A DNA stretch of 64,000 nucleotides, from assembly GCA_028690445.1 (NCBI GenBank), contig JAQVBE010000007.1, positions 62,001 through 126,000 on the forward strand, read 5' to 3'. This stretch comes from Aliarcobacter sp. GTDB lineage: Bacteria > Campylobacterota > Campylobacteria > Campylobacterales > Arcobacteraceae. The notes beneath the pieces are model-generated. The model was given only the letters and a program-made list of their open reading frames with translations. It had not been told where the DNA came from and did no database searches. The translations under genes and the position numbers were made by a program. Every line of letters starts with the position of its first letter. The first letter of the stretch is position 1. Of the stretch, positions 36,732 through 44,918 are shown in pieces.

Positions 36732-37526
36732 ATGAAAAAAATTTCAATTTTTCTATCACTTTCTCTTTTAGCTTTAAGTGCTAATTCGGCTTCAACTAAT
36801 CCTCAAGATAATTATGAGAAATTAAAACAGTCTATTGAAAAAAAATATGAAAAACAAATTCCTAAACAATGGGGAGAAAAAGTAAATGGTGTAAAAACCA
36901 AATTAAATACAAATAAAAAAGTAATAGCACTTACAATGAATGCTTGTGGAATAGATGGTGGGATGGGATATGATAATCATCTAATTGGATATTTAGAAAA
37001 AGAAAAAATTCCAGCAACTCTATTTGTAAATGGAACATGGATTGATAGAAATCCTGAAAATATGAAACATTTAGCTTCTAATCCACTTTTTGAAATAGGA
37101 AATCATGGATATTTACATAAACCTGCTTCTGTTGATGGTAAATCTGCTCAAGGAATAATAGGAACTGCTAATATTTCTGAACTTTTTGATGAAATTGAAT
37201 TAAATGCTAAGAAAATTGAGTTAATTACAAATAAAAAAACTAAGTATTTCCGTTCAGCGACTGGATATTATGATGAAGTTGCTGTAAAAATTGCAAATAG
37301 TTTAAAAAATGAGGTTATAGGTTTTTCAATTTTAGGTGATGAGGGAGCTACTTTAAGTGCTAAAAAAATCGAAGAAGCATTTGCAAATGTGAAAGGTGGA
37401 GAAATTGCCATAATACAGTTTAATCATCCAGAATCACAAACAAGAGACGGAATTATAAGAGTTATTAAAAAACTAAAGGAAGAAGGTTTTACCTTTGTTA
37501 AATTGTCTGATTATTCTTTAAAATAA
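36732..37526 (+). CDS. Secreted polysaccharide deacetylase with variant motif 1
   Basis: This 264-residue protein has a signal peptide (residues 1-20, cut near SANSA). The NodB homology domain follows: VIALTMNACGIDGG (motif 1, where the usual TFDD reads TMNA), then the metal-binding GNHGYLHKPAS (H-x3-H), then RSATGYYDE, and the C-terminal IIQFNHPES. Such enzymes remove N- or O-acetyl groups from cell wall or exopolysaccharide. The Asp-to-Asn change at motif 1 would touch the catalytic base. The ATG at 36732 has AAGG upstream; an in-frame ATG at 36693 would bury the signal peptide. It is monocistronic. Confidence 0.8.
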   Translation: MKKISIFLSLSLLALSANSASTNPQDNYEKLKQSIEKKYEKQIPKQWGEKVNGVKTKLNTNKKVIALTMNACGIDGGMGYDNHLIGYLEKEKIPATLFVNGTWIDRNPENMKHLASNPLFEIGNHGYLHKPASVDGKSAQGIIGTANISELFDEIELNAKKIELITNKKTKYFRSATGYYDEVAVKIANSLKNEVIGFSILGDEGATLSAKKIEEAFANVKGGEIAIIQFNHPESQTRDGIIRVIKKLKEEGFTFVKLSDYSLK

Positions 37527-37531
37527 TCAGA
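37506..37531. terminator. Bidirectional terminator between deacetylase gene and xseB
   Basis: TCTGATTATT (37506-37515) and AATAATCAGA (37522-37531) form a perfect 10-bp stem with a CTTTAA loop that overlaps the deacetylase stop. A second small hairpin (ACAAA/TTTGT) follows. The genes are convergent. Confidence 0.7.
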
Positions 37532-37554
37532 TAACAAAGGTTATTTGTTGTATT

Positions 37555-37758
37555 TTACTCTTTGTTTACAGTTGAAAAAATTAATTTTGCTTCATCAAGA
37601 AGTTTTTGAGCATCTTCAAGTTCTTTCACTCCTGTTTTATAAACCTTAATAGAATCACTTAGAGTAATTTGTGGATTTGATAATTTTTCTAAAAACTCTT
37701 TTGCTTTTATTATTTTTTCTTCAAAATTTATTTGTTCTAATTCTTTTGTATCTTGCAT
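37555..37758 (-). CDS. xseB: Exodeoxyribonuclease VII small subunit
   Basis: This 67-residue protein has the typical XseB helical-hairpin pattern: FEEKIIKAKEFLEKLSNPQITLSDSIKVYKTGVKELEDAQKLLDEAK. It binds XseA to form the exonuclease that degrades single-stranded DNA ends. It directly follows metX (its ATG lies 1 nt past the metX stop), so expression is coupled to it. XseA is not in the window. Confidence 0.9.
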   Translation of the reverse strand: MQDTKELEQINFEEKIIKAKEFLEKLSNPQITLSDSIKVYKTGVKELEDAQKLLDEAKLIFSTVNKE

Positions 37759-38865
37759 TTATTTATCCTTTAAAATTTCTCTTATATGTTCTTCAAACTT
37801 TTCAACTTCAACCAAAAAAGAATCATGTCCTGATTGGCTCTGTACTAATTTATAAGTAACTTTCTCTTTTTTACCTATTTTAATCATAATATCTCTGATT
37901 TCTTCCATTTCTTGAGGAAAAAATAGCATATCATCACTAAATGCAATTAGATGCAAATTTGCTTGAACTTTTTCAAAAGAGTCTTCGAGTTTATCTTTAT
38001 TTCGTCCTGCATCAAAAATATTCATTGTTTTACAAGTATAAAGATATGAAAGTGGATCAAAAATATATGGGAAAGAATAAGAATTATATTCTAAATATTT
38101 TTCAACTTCAAATTTTCCAAATAATTCATATAATCCATCAGTTGATGAATATTCTCTTCCAAATCTTTTATTAAAAAAGTTAGGACTTAAATAACAGATT
38201 AAGCCTGCCATTCTTCCCACTGCTAGACCCGTAAGTTCCCAAACTTTTTCATCACCTTTTTTATAATTTCCATTATTGAAAATTGGGTCGTGTCTAATTG
38301 CTTCCATTCCAATTTTATTAAAAGCAATCGCCCAAGGTCTTGTATATGCAGTTGTTGCAAGAGCAATAACATCATCTGCAAAAGTTGGATGTTCTATTGC
38401 ATAACAAAGGGCCTGCATTCCACCCATACTTCCACCAATTACAGCCTTTGCTTTTGTGATTTTTAACCTTTTATATAATTTCATCTGTGCGTTTACAATA
38501 TCAGAAATAGTTAATACTGGAAATTTTAATCTATACTCTTTTTTAGTTGAAGGATCTATACTCATAGGATTTGTTGAGCCATAAGAACTTCCTATATTAT
38601 TTGAACAAATTACAAAATATTTTGTAGTATCAATAGCTTTACCATCACCTATGAATTTATCCCACCAACCAGCTTTTGCTTCATTTGCATATCGTCCAGC
38701 TGCATGATGACTTCCAGAAAGTGCATGACAAATTATAATAACATTTGATTTATCTTCGTTTAGTTCGCCATAAGTTTCATAAATAATTTCAAAAGACTCT
38801 AAAAGTCGTCCACTTTCTAAGTATAAGTGTTCATTGAATTTTTCTACTTTTGTCTCTATTCTCAA
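37759..38865 (-). CDS. metX: Homoserine O-acetyltransferase
   Basis: This 368-residue alpha/beta hydrolase-fold enzyme makes O-acetyl-homoserine for direct sulfhydrylation to methionine. The nucleophile elbow is GGSMGGMQALC, the substrate blocks are CHALSGSHHAAG and NIGSSYGSTNPMSI, and the catalytic Asp and His fall in AFSDDMLFFP and SQSGHDSFLVE. The long middle insert (about residues 180-280) is normal for MetX. Start ATG 38865. Confidence 0.95.
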   Translation of the reverse strand: MRIETKVEKFNEHLYLESGRLLESFEIIYETYGELNEDKSNVIIICHALSGSHHAAGRYANEAKAGWWDKFIGDGKAIDTTKYFVICSNNIGSSYGSTNPMSIDPSTKKEYRLKFPVLTISDIVNAQMKLYKRLKITKAKAVIGGSMGGMQALCYAIEHPTFADDVIALATTAYTRPWAIAFNKIGMEAIRHDPIFNNGNYKKGDEKVWELTGLAVGRMAGLICYLSPNFFNKRFGREYSSTDGLYELFGKFEVEKYLEYNSYSFPYIFDPLSYLYTCKTMNIFDAGRNKDKLEDSFEKVQANLHLIAFSDDMLFFPQEMEEIRDIMIKIGKKEKVTYKLVQSQSGHDSFLVEVEKFEEHIREILKDK

Positions 38866-38946
38866 ACTATTTCCAATCTTTTATTATTAAATTAAGGCTT
38901 ATATAATATCTAAACAATCATAAGAATAGGATTTATTAGAATTAAT

Positions 38947-39396
38947 TTACGCCTTAGATAAATCCTCAATAGATACTTTCATAAGTTCTTGCCAAACTAA
39001 ACTAGGTTGCCAAATATCAAAAATTGATAAATCTATTTCTTCAAAAGGTGTATGCAAAATATATTTATGATAAACATATATAAAAGCACTAACTCTATAA
39101 TTTTTTGCACAGTGAATCCAAACTTTATTTGCTCCAAGTGATTGCAAAATATTTATAAATAATTTCAAATCTGATATTTTTGGATTTTCAAAACTTACAG
39201 GAATATGAATGTAACTCATATTTAAATTAGAAACTATTTTATCTTCATTTTCTAGAGAATTTGAAGTTGTAGGAACAGCTAAATTTATAACAACTTCAAA
39301 ACCTTCATTTGCAATAAGTTCAAATTCTTCAATTTTTAATTGTCCAGAAGTTGAAATTAACTCATTTATTTTTATATGATTTAAAATCTTATTCAT
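38947..39396 (-). CDS. DUF442/PTP-like phosphatase family protein
   Basis: This 149-residue cytoplasmic protein has the PTP-loop region KVWIHCAKNYRVSAFIYVYH and an upstream block SGQLKIEEFELIANEGFEVVINLA typical of the DUF442 group of small phosphatase-like proteins. The loop reads C-A-K-N-Y-R, one residue shorter than the canonical CX5R. I recall the same short loop in this family, so it is not necessarily inactive. The substrate is unknown. It lies divergent from hemF, 97 bp away. Confidence 0.7.
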   Translation of the reverse strand: MNKILNHIKINELISTSGQLKIEEFELIANEGFEVVINLAVPTTSNSLENEDKIVSNLNMSYIHIPVSFENPKISDLKLFINILQSLGANKVWIHCAKNYRVSAFIYVYHKYILHTPFEEIDLSIFDIWQPSLVWQELMKVSIEDLSKA

Positions 39397-39493
39397 TTTT
39401 AACTCCTGTTTTTTCTTATTCTATGATTATCTTTCTTATTCATAAGTTAATTTAATTATAATTTCAAAATTAAAAATTAAAAAGGTTTTATAA

Positions 39494-40522
39494 ATGACTA
39501 TGTCAAAATCAAAAGAAGCCATAGAAGCTTATAAAATAGTAACAAATTTACAAAAAAGATTTGTTGATAAACTTAATAATCTAAGTTTAGAATTTGGTGA
39601 TAATAAAAAATTTGAAGAAGCTATATGGTTGAGAAATAACGGACTTTTTGGCGGGGGAAGTAGATTTGAGACTAAAGATGAATTTTTATTTAATACAGCA
39701 AGTGTAAATGTATCTCAAGTTCATTATGATGAAAATTTAACAAAAAAATTGCAAAGTGCAACTGCAATTTCAACAATAATTCATCCAAAAAATCCAAATA
39801 TCCCATCAATTCACATACATATCAGTCTTACAAACCTTAAAGATGGAAATTCATATTGGCGAATAATGGCTGATTTAAATCCAAGTATCGAAAATATTGA
39901 AGATAAAAATATTTTTGAAAAAGGAATAAAAGAAGTTTCAAAAGAAAGTTTTGAAGAAGGAATAAAGCAAGGAAATAAATACTTTTTTATTCCTACTTTA
40001 AATAAACACCGAGGAATTTTTCACTTTTACTTAGAAAACTATAATAGTAAAAATAAAAATCAAGATTTTATATTTGCTCAAAATTTTGGAGAAACAGTTA
40101 TTGATACCTATATAAATATTATTTCAAATGCTTTTAAAACTAGACAAACATTTAGTATTTCAGATATAAAAAAGCAATTAGATTATCATACTTTATATCT
40201 TTTTCAAGTTTTAACACTAGATAGAGGAACGACATCTGGACTTTTAATCCATAATGAAAATGATGTGGGAATCATGGGTTCTCTTCCCAAATTTGTAAAT
40301 AAAAAATTACTAATTTCTTGGATTCCAAATATGGAACAAATTCAAAAAACATTATTAGAAAATATTATTTCTAGTATAGATGATAATGGAGTAATAAATA
40401 CTCAAACAAAAGTAAAATTAGCTCAAGTTGTAAGAAATCACTATAAAAACAATCCTAATGCACTAAAATATCAGGCAAGTGGAACAATAATTCCAAACAC
40501 CGTAAACAATCACATAAAATAA
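39494..40522 (+). CDS. hemF: Oxygen-dependent coproporphyrinogen III oxidase (HemF-like, divergent)
   Basis: This is a 342-residue protein. HemF features are WLRNNGLFGGGSRFE, the His/Asn block IIHPKNPNIPSIHIHIS (usual HPRNPYVPTSHANVR) and RIMADLNPS (usual FDLTPY), then NKYFFIPTLNKHRGIFHFYL. HemF decarboxylates two propionates of coproporphyrinogen III using O2. Several blocks are looser than in enterobacteria; function is likely but not certain. The start ATG at 39494 has AAGG upstream. It is followed by a small acidic coiled-coil gene after 12 nt, and a terminator closes the pair. Confidence 0.8.
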   Translation: MTMSKSKEAIEAYKIVTNLQKRFVDKLNNLSLEFGDNKKFEEAIWLRNNGLFGGGSRFETKDEFLFNTASVNVSQVHYDENLTKKLQSATAISTIIHPKNPNIPSIHIHISLTNLKDGNSYWRIMADLNPSIENIEDKNIFEKGIKEVSKESFEEGIKQGNKYFFIPTLNKHRGIFHFYLENYNSKNKNQDFIFAQNFGETVIDTYINIISNAFKTRQTFSISDIKKQLDYHTLYLFQVLTLDRGTTSGLLIHNENDVGIMGSLPKFVNKKLLISWIPNMEQIQKTLLENIISSIDDNGVINTQTKVKLAQVVRNHYKNNPNALKYQASGTIIPNTVNNHIK

Positions 40523-40534
40523 AAGGAAATAAAT

Positions 40535-40798
40535 ATGAATAGTATAGAACAGTTAGAAAAATTATTAAAAACAGAAGTTTTAGTTCAAGTAAATGAAGAA
40601 ATAAAAACAATTAAAAAATTAATTGAAAAACAAAAAAATAATGAAGATTTAAAAATTGAATTAAATTACATACTTGATGTAAAAAAGTATTACGATGAAG
40701 TAATAACTCATATTGAAAAAAAGATATTAAAAGAAGAAGATGCTGTTAAAATACTTCAAGATCTAGAAGATATGATAGATGATGAGGATGATATATAA
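40535..40798 (+). CDS. Small acidic coiled-coil protein
   Basis: This 87-residue protein is almost entirely helical, with heptad-like Leu/Ile spacing and a very acidic end (EDMIDDEDDI). It has no cysteines, no signal peptide and no known motif. It follows hemF by 12 nt behind AAAAGGAAA and is probably translated from the same mRNA. A link to haem or to an unrelated partner cannot be told. Family not recognised. Confidence 0.6.
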   Translation: MNSIEQLEKLLKTEVLVQVNEEIKTIKKLIEKQKNNEDLKIELNYILDVKKYYDEVITHIEKKILKEEDAVKILQDLEDMIDDEDDI

Positions 40799-40811
40799 GA
40801 ATATATAATAA

Positions 40812-40836
40812 GTCTTTAAATGGAAAATTTAAAGAC
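40812..40836. terminator. Bidirectional terminator between hemF operon and ftsZ
   Basis: GTCTTTAAA (40812-40820) pairs perfectly with TTTAAAGAC (40828-40836) around a TGGAAAA loop. It lies between the convergent hemF operon and ftsZ. Confidence 0.75.
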
Positions 40837-40865
40837 CTACTAGAATTAGATTATTGAAAGATTTT

Positions 40866-42005
40866 TTAGTTCAGTTGATACTGAACTATATAATCTCTCA
40901 TTAAAGGTGGAGTATCAAAATAATTTTCACTATCAGCTACAATATTATTATTTTGATTACTATTTTCTTCATTTCCTTCTGAAATTTCTTCAACTTCATC
41001 ATTTTTTGATTCAAATCCAGTTGCGACAATAGTAATTTTAACTTCATCTTTTTCTAGTGTACTGTCTGATGTTGTACCAAAGATAATCTCAGCATTAGAA
41101 TCCATTCTATCATTTATAGTTCCCATTACATCATTAATAGCAAATAATGAAACTTGTGGATGAATATTAAAGTGAATTAAAATACCTTTTGCTCCATTTA
41201 ATGAAACTTTATCAAGTAATGGAGAATCAATTGCATCTTCTAAAGCTCTTTGAGCAGCGTTTTCACCCTTTGCTCGACCAATTCCCATTAATGCCATACC
41301 TTTATGTTGCATAATTGTTTTAACATCTGCAAAATCTGTATTAATATCAGAATTACCTGGATTTAAAATCACTTCAGACATTCCATTAACAGCTTGGTAT
41401 AAAATATTATCAATGATTTTGAAGGCATCTTTCATTCCAACATTTTCATCAATGATTTCCAATAATCTATCATTTGGTACAATAATAATTGAATCACTTA
41501 CTTTTTTAAGTTCTTCAAGTCCAAGATTTGCCAACCCTGCTCTTTTTTTACCTTCCCAAGTAAATGGTTTTGTAACAACAGAAACAGTTAATGCACCTAT
41601 TTCTTTTGCAGCTTTTGCAATTATTGCAGCAGCTCCTGTTCCAGTTCCACCACCAAGACCAGCAGCAATAAAAATAATATCAGCACCTTTTAAAGTAGCT
41701 TTAATCTCTTCATAACTCTCAACAGCAGAATCACGTCCTACTTCTGGTTTCATACCAGCACCTAAACCTTTTGTTAGTTTAAGTCCTAATTGTATTTTTT
41801 TCGGAGCTTTTGAGATATGTAAAACTTGTAAATCTGTATTAGCAGCGATTAAATCAATTTTATGAGAGCCTTCATTTATCATGTGGTTAATCATATTACA
41901 ACCACCACCACCTACTCCAATAACAGCAATTTTTGCTACATTATCAGACAGAACTTTGCTTGGCATATCCACTTTTATATCATCAACTCTAAATAAATTT
42001 TCCAT
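40866..42005 (-). CDS. ftsZ: Cell division protein FtsZ
   Basis: This 379-residue tubulin-like GTPase forms the division ring. The GTP signature GGGTGTGAA is near residue 100; AVIGVGGGGCNMI opens the Rossmann part, and the T7 loop region DFADVKTIMQHKGMALMGIGRA follows. An acidic variable linker (EEISEGNEENSNQNNN) leads to the C-terminal tail PPLMRDYIVQYQLN. ATG 42005 overlaps the ftsA stop by 1 bp (TAATG) with GGAGTGG upstream. GTG at 42014 is unlikely. Confidence 0.97.
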   Translation of the reverse strand: MENLFRVDDIKVDMPSKVLSDNVAKIAVIGVGGGGCNMINHMINEGSHKIDLIAANTDLQVLHISKAPKKIQLGLKLTKGLGAGMKPEVGRDSAVESYEEIKATLKGADIIFIAAGLGGGTGTGAAAIIAKAAKEIGALTVSVVTKPFTWEGKKRAGLANLGLEELKKVSDSIIIVPNDRLLEIIDENVGMKDAFKIIDNILYQAVNGMSEVILNPGNSDINTDFADVKTIMQHKGMALMGIGRAKGENAAQRALEDAIDSPLLDKVSLNGAKGILIHFNIHPQVSLFAINDVMGTINDRMDSNAEIIFGTTSDSTLEKDEVKITIVATGFESKNDEVEEISEGNEENSNQNNNIVADSENYFDTPPLMRDYIVQYQLN

Positions 42006-43393
42006 TAAAACCACTCCGATACTTTATTCCAGAATTTAGACACACCTTTTTTCTTATCTCTAATTAAAGGTGTTAAAATTGCAGAATTGCTTTTTATTTG
42101 AATCTCTTCTTTTACATATTGTTGTTGTGCTGCTGGTTTCTCAGAAACATTTTCAACAACTGAAATTTTTGGTTCCATTATTCTATCTTTTTTTAATGGT
42201 TTAAGAAGTTTTTTACTTGAATCTAATTGATAACTTTTATTTGAGCCCAAAGAATATAATAATAATCCAACAATTGTAGCCATATTAGCTTCATCGAAAC
42301 TCATAAAACCATTTTTAATGTTTTTAGGATTTGAAACACTAATTGGAATTCCCTCATAAATTTTTTCTGCAAGTTTTTTAATACCATCAAGAGAACTCAT
42401 TCCTCCTGTAATTACAATCCCAGAACCTGTGTTATCTAAATGGCCACTTTTTTTAAGTTTATTTTTAACTAAAACTAAAACTTCTTCAACACGCGCGTGA
42501 ATTATAGTTTGAATATAATCAAGAGCAACTTCTGAAATACTTTCTTCATCACCAATTCTTGGAATTTTAACTTTTGTAACACCTAATTCATTATTTGGAG
42601 AATAATTTCTTAAAAGTGAACCATATTCTAATTTTATTTTTTCAGCAGCAGTTGGTGGAGTGTGTAGCATAACAGATAAATCATTTGTTATATGGTTAGA
42701 ACCAACAGGAATAAAACCATTAAAGATAATAGAATTTCCTTTAAAATAAACAAATTCAGTTGTTGTTGAACCTAAATTTATAACAACTGCACCAAATTTC
42801 TTTTGTTGATCATCTAGTACAGCTAAAGCAGATGCATAAGAGTCTAAAACAAATTTAACAACTTCTATTCCTGATGTTTTTAAAGCTGATTTTATATTTG
42901 TTAAAGCTGTTCTTTTTGCAGTTACAATATAAACAGAAACTTCAAGTCTTGAACCATTCATATTTAAAGGATTATCAACTTCAACAGAATCATCAACTTT
43001 AAAAAATATTGGAACCACATGTACAACTTCATATTCTGGAACAATAGTCGCATTATATAAAGCCATTTGCATAACTTGGTTTATTTCTGTTTCTGTAATA
43101 AGTCCATTTGGAACATTTACAGAACCTGAACTTCTGATGCTTTTAGAATAACTTCCAGAAATAGATACAACCGTTGTATCGATAAGCTCTGTTGTTGTTC
43201 TTTTTGCCACTGAAACTGCATCTTTTATAGCTTTTGACGCTTCTTCAATATTTATTATAAGACCTTTGTTAATTCCGCCACTTTTTTGAATACCAGTACC
43301 TAATATATTTATATTATTTTCTAAATCATGTTTTGCAATAACTGCTGTAATATTAGATGAACCAATATCAATTGCTAAAAAAGTATTATTCAA
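42005..43393 (-). CDS. ftsA: Cell division protein FtsA
   Basis: This 462-residue actin-like ATPase anchors FtsZ to the membrane. It opens with FLAIDIGSSNITAVIA (phosphate 1 loop). SHS2 and phosphate 2 regions follow, then INLGSTTTEFVYFKG and GIVITGGMSSLDGI. A linker of about 60 residues (380-445) leads to the amphipathic C-terminal helix KKKGVSKFWNKVSEWF that binds membrane. It follows the PpiD-type gene by 3 nt, so folding factor, ftsA and ftsZ are in one operon. Confidence 0.96.
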   Translation of the reverse strand: MNNTFLAIDIGSSNITAVIAKHDLENNINILGTGIQKSGGINKGLIINIEEASKAIKDAVSVAKRTTTELIDTTVVSISGSYSKSIRSSGSVNVPNGLITETEINQVMQMALYNATIVPEYEVVHVVPIFFKVDDSVEVDNPLNMNGSRLEVSVYIVTAKRTALTNIKSALKTSGIEVVKFVLDSYASALAVLDDQQKKFGAVVINLGSTTTEFVYFKGNSIIFNGFIPVGSNHITNDLSVMLHTPPTAAEKIKLEYGSLLRNYSPNNELGVTKVKIPRIGDEESISEVALDYIQTIIHARVEEVLVLVKNKLKKSGHLDNTGSGIVITGGMSSLDGIKKLAEKIYEGIPISVSNPKNIKNGFMSFDEANMATIVGLLLYSLGSNKSYQLDSSKKLLKPLKKDRIMEPKISVVENVSEKPAAQQQYVKEEIQIKSNSAILTPLIRDKKKGVSKFWNKVSEWF

Positions 43394-43396
43394 TTA

Positions 43397-44860
43397 TTAC
43401 TCCTTTTCTTTAGTTGAAGATTGTATTTCAAAACTATTTTCTAATTTTTTCATTAAATTTGTCATTAACTCTTCCTCTTGAAGTTGTACCAAAGTTCCTT
43501 TTACTAATTCATCTTTTGCTTTATTATAATCACTAAATTTTGAATCTTTTATTCTAAATAATACAATTTTATCTTCTAATTTAACTATTCCTTCTTTTGA
43601 AGTTGCTGCAAATAACTCACTTAAAAATTTACCAGCTTCTTTTTGTTCTAAACCTACAATTTTATTTGCTGATTCTCTTGTAACATTTGAAATATCAACG
43701 CCTTTAAAATCTTTTAATTGTGAAGTTGCAAGTTCATTAAGTTTTTTACTTTTCATAACTTTTTCATAATCTCTTGTAACTAAAGAAGATGCAAGTTCAA
43801 AACTTAAAGCTTGTGATATATTCTTTTTATTTAGTTTTACAATAAAATATTTATCTTTTTCAAAAAATGGTTTTATAATTTCACCCTCTTTTGATTCTAA
43901 TATTTTTGCATTATTTTCATCAACAAAAGGTAATGTTGATTCTTTATAGCTAACTTTATTTTCAAATTTATCTTCATCTTTTTTAATTTTTAAATATATT
44001 TTTAAAGCTTCTGTTTTAGTGAATTTCTCATCTAAATCTTTTATTATTTGATTTTTTGCTTCATCAATAGATTTTATTTTTCCATCTTCATGCTTATAAT
44101 CAATTTTAAATTTTTCATAATGAGCCTTAATATCTTCAGCAGTTGAATTTGCTGTTAGTAAAGGAATCTCTTTTACTTCTAAATCATAAGAAACTTCTGA
44201 CATATAATTATTTTTATTCTCTTCCCAATATTTCTTTAATTCATCTTCTTTAATATCAACTTTAACATCATTTGAATTTAGAATTTTAATTGAAATATCG
44301 TCTTCAATGAAAAGTAATTTACTTAAGTTTTCGATTTCTACACCACTTGGGTTTAAATCAAAAAACATTTGAACTTTTTGTAATAATAAGTTTCTTTTTA
44401 AAGACTCTTCAAAAATTTTTGGAGTCATTCTATTTTGAGCTAAAATTTTTACATATGTTTCTTTATCAAATTTTCCATCTTTTAAGAAAGCATTATATTT
44501 TACTAACTCTTTTGCAATATCTTCATTTGTAATATCAAGTCCTAAAGAATCAGCATATGATAAAATTAGATTTTTTTGTAGAACTTGTCTATAAGCAACA
44601 TCTTTTAATTTTAATTGTTCAGCTAATTCTTTACTAAACATAGCCCCAAACATTTTAGAATATTGTTCATAAAGATTTGAATACTCTAAGTTGTATTCTT
44701 CAACTGATACTTCTCTATCACCTACTACAGCTACAACTCCACCTTGTTTTCCATATTCATAAGAACCCCAACCAACAAAGCCAGCGCCGACAAATGCAAT
44801 CGTACTAATCCAAATAGTAATCACTAGCCATCTTTTATGTCTTTGCATCCATGTTATCAT
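43397..44860 (-). CDS. PpiD/SurA-type periplasmic folding factor
   Basis: This 487-residue protein is anchored by one N-terminal helix (residues 10-32), preceded by the basic MITWMQRHKRW. A SurA-N-like chaperone region follows (about residues 40-170, VAVVGDREVSVEEYNLEYSN, YRQVLQKNLILSYADSLGLDI). The centre and end carry PPIase-like and helical segments (DEDKFENKVSYKESTLPFVDENNAKILESKEGEI). It probably helps outer-membrane and secreted proteins fold. The PPIase core is weak and may be inactive. It sits 3 nt upstream of ftsA. Confidence 0.82.
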   Translation of the reverse strand: MITWMQRHKRWLVITIWISTIAFVGAGFVGWGSYEYGKQGGVVAVVGDREVSVEEYNLEYSNLYEQYSKMFGAMFSKELAEQLKLKDVAYRQVLQKNLILSYADSLGLDITNEDIAKELVKYNAFLKDGKFDKETYVKILAQNRMTPKIFEESLKRNLLLQKVQMFFDLNPSGVEIENLSKLLFIEDDISIKILNSNDVKVDIKEDELKKYWEENKNNYMSEVSYDLEVKEIPLLTANSTAEDIKAHYEKFKIDYKHEDGKIKSIDEAKNQIIKDLDEKFTKTEALKIYLKIKKDEDKFENKVSYKESTLPFVDENNAKILESKEGEIIKPFFEKDKYFIVKLNKKNISQALSFELASSLVTRDYEKVMKSKKLNELATSQLKDFKGVDISNVTRESANKIVGLEQKEAGKFLSELFAATSKEGIVKLEDKIVLFRIKDSKFSDYNKAKDELVKGTLVQLQEEELMTNLMKKLENSFEIQSSTKEKE

Positions 44861-44918
44861 AAAATATTATCCTCTTAAAAATTTTCTATATAATACAAAA
44901 TAGTTGCTTTTATGTTCG

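Noticed and set aside
40535..40798. Assignment of the acidic coiled-coil gene to haem synthesis
   Set aside because: Only adjacency to hemF supports it; the sequence has no haem-binding or metal-binding motif.
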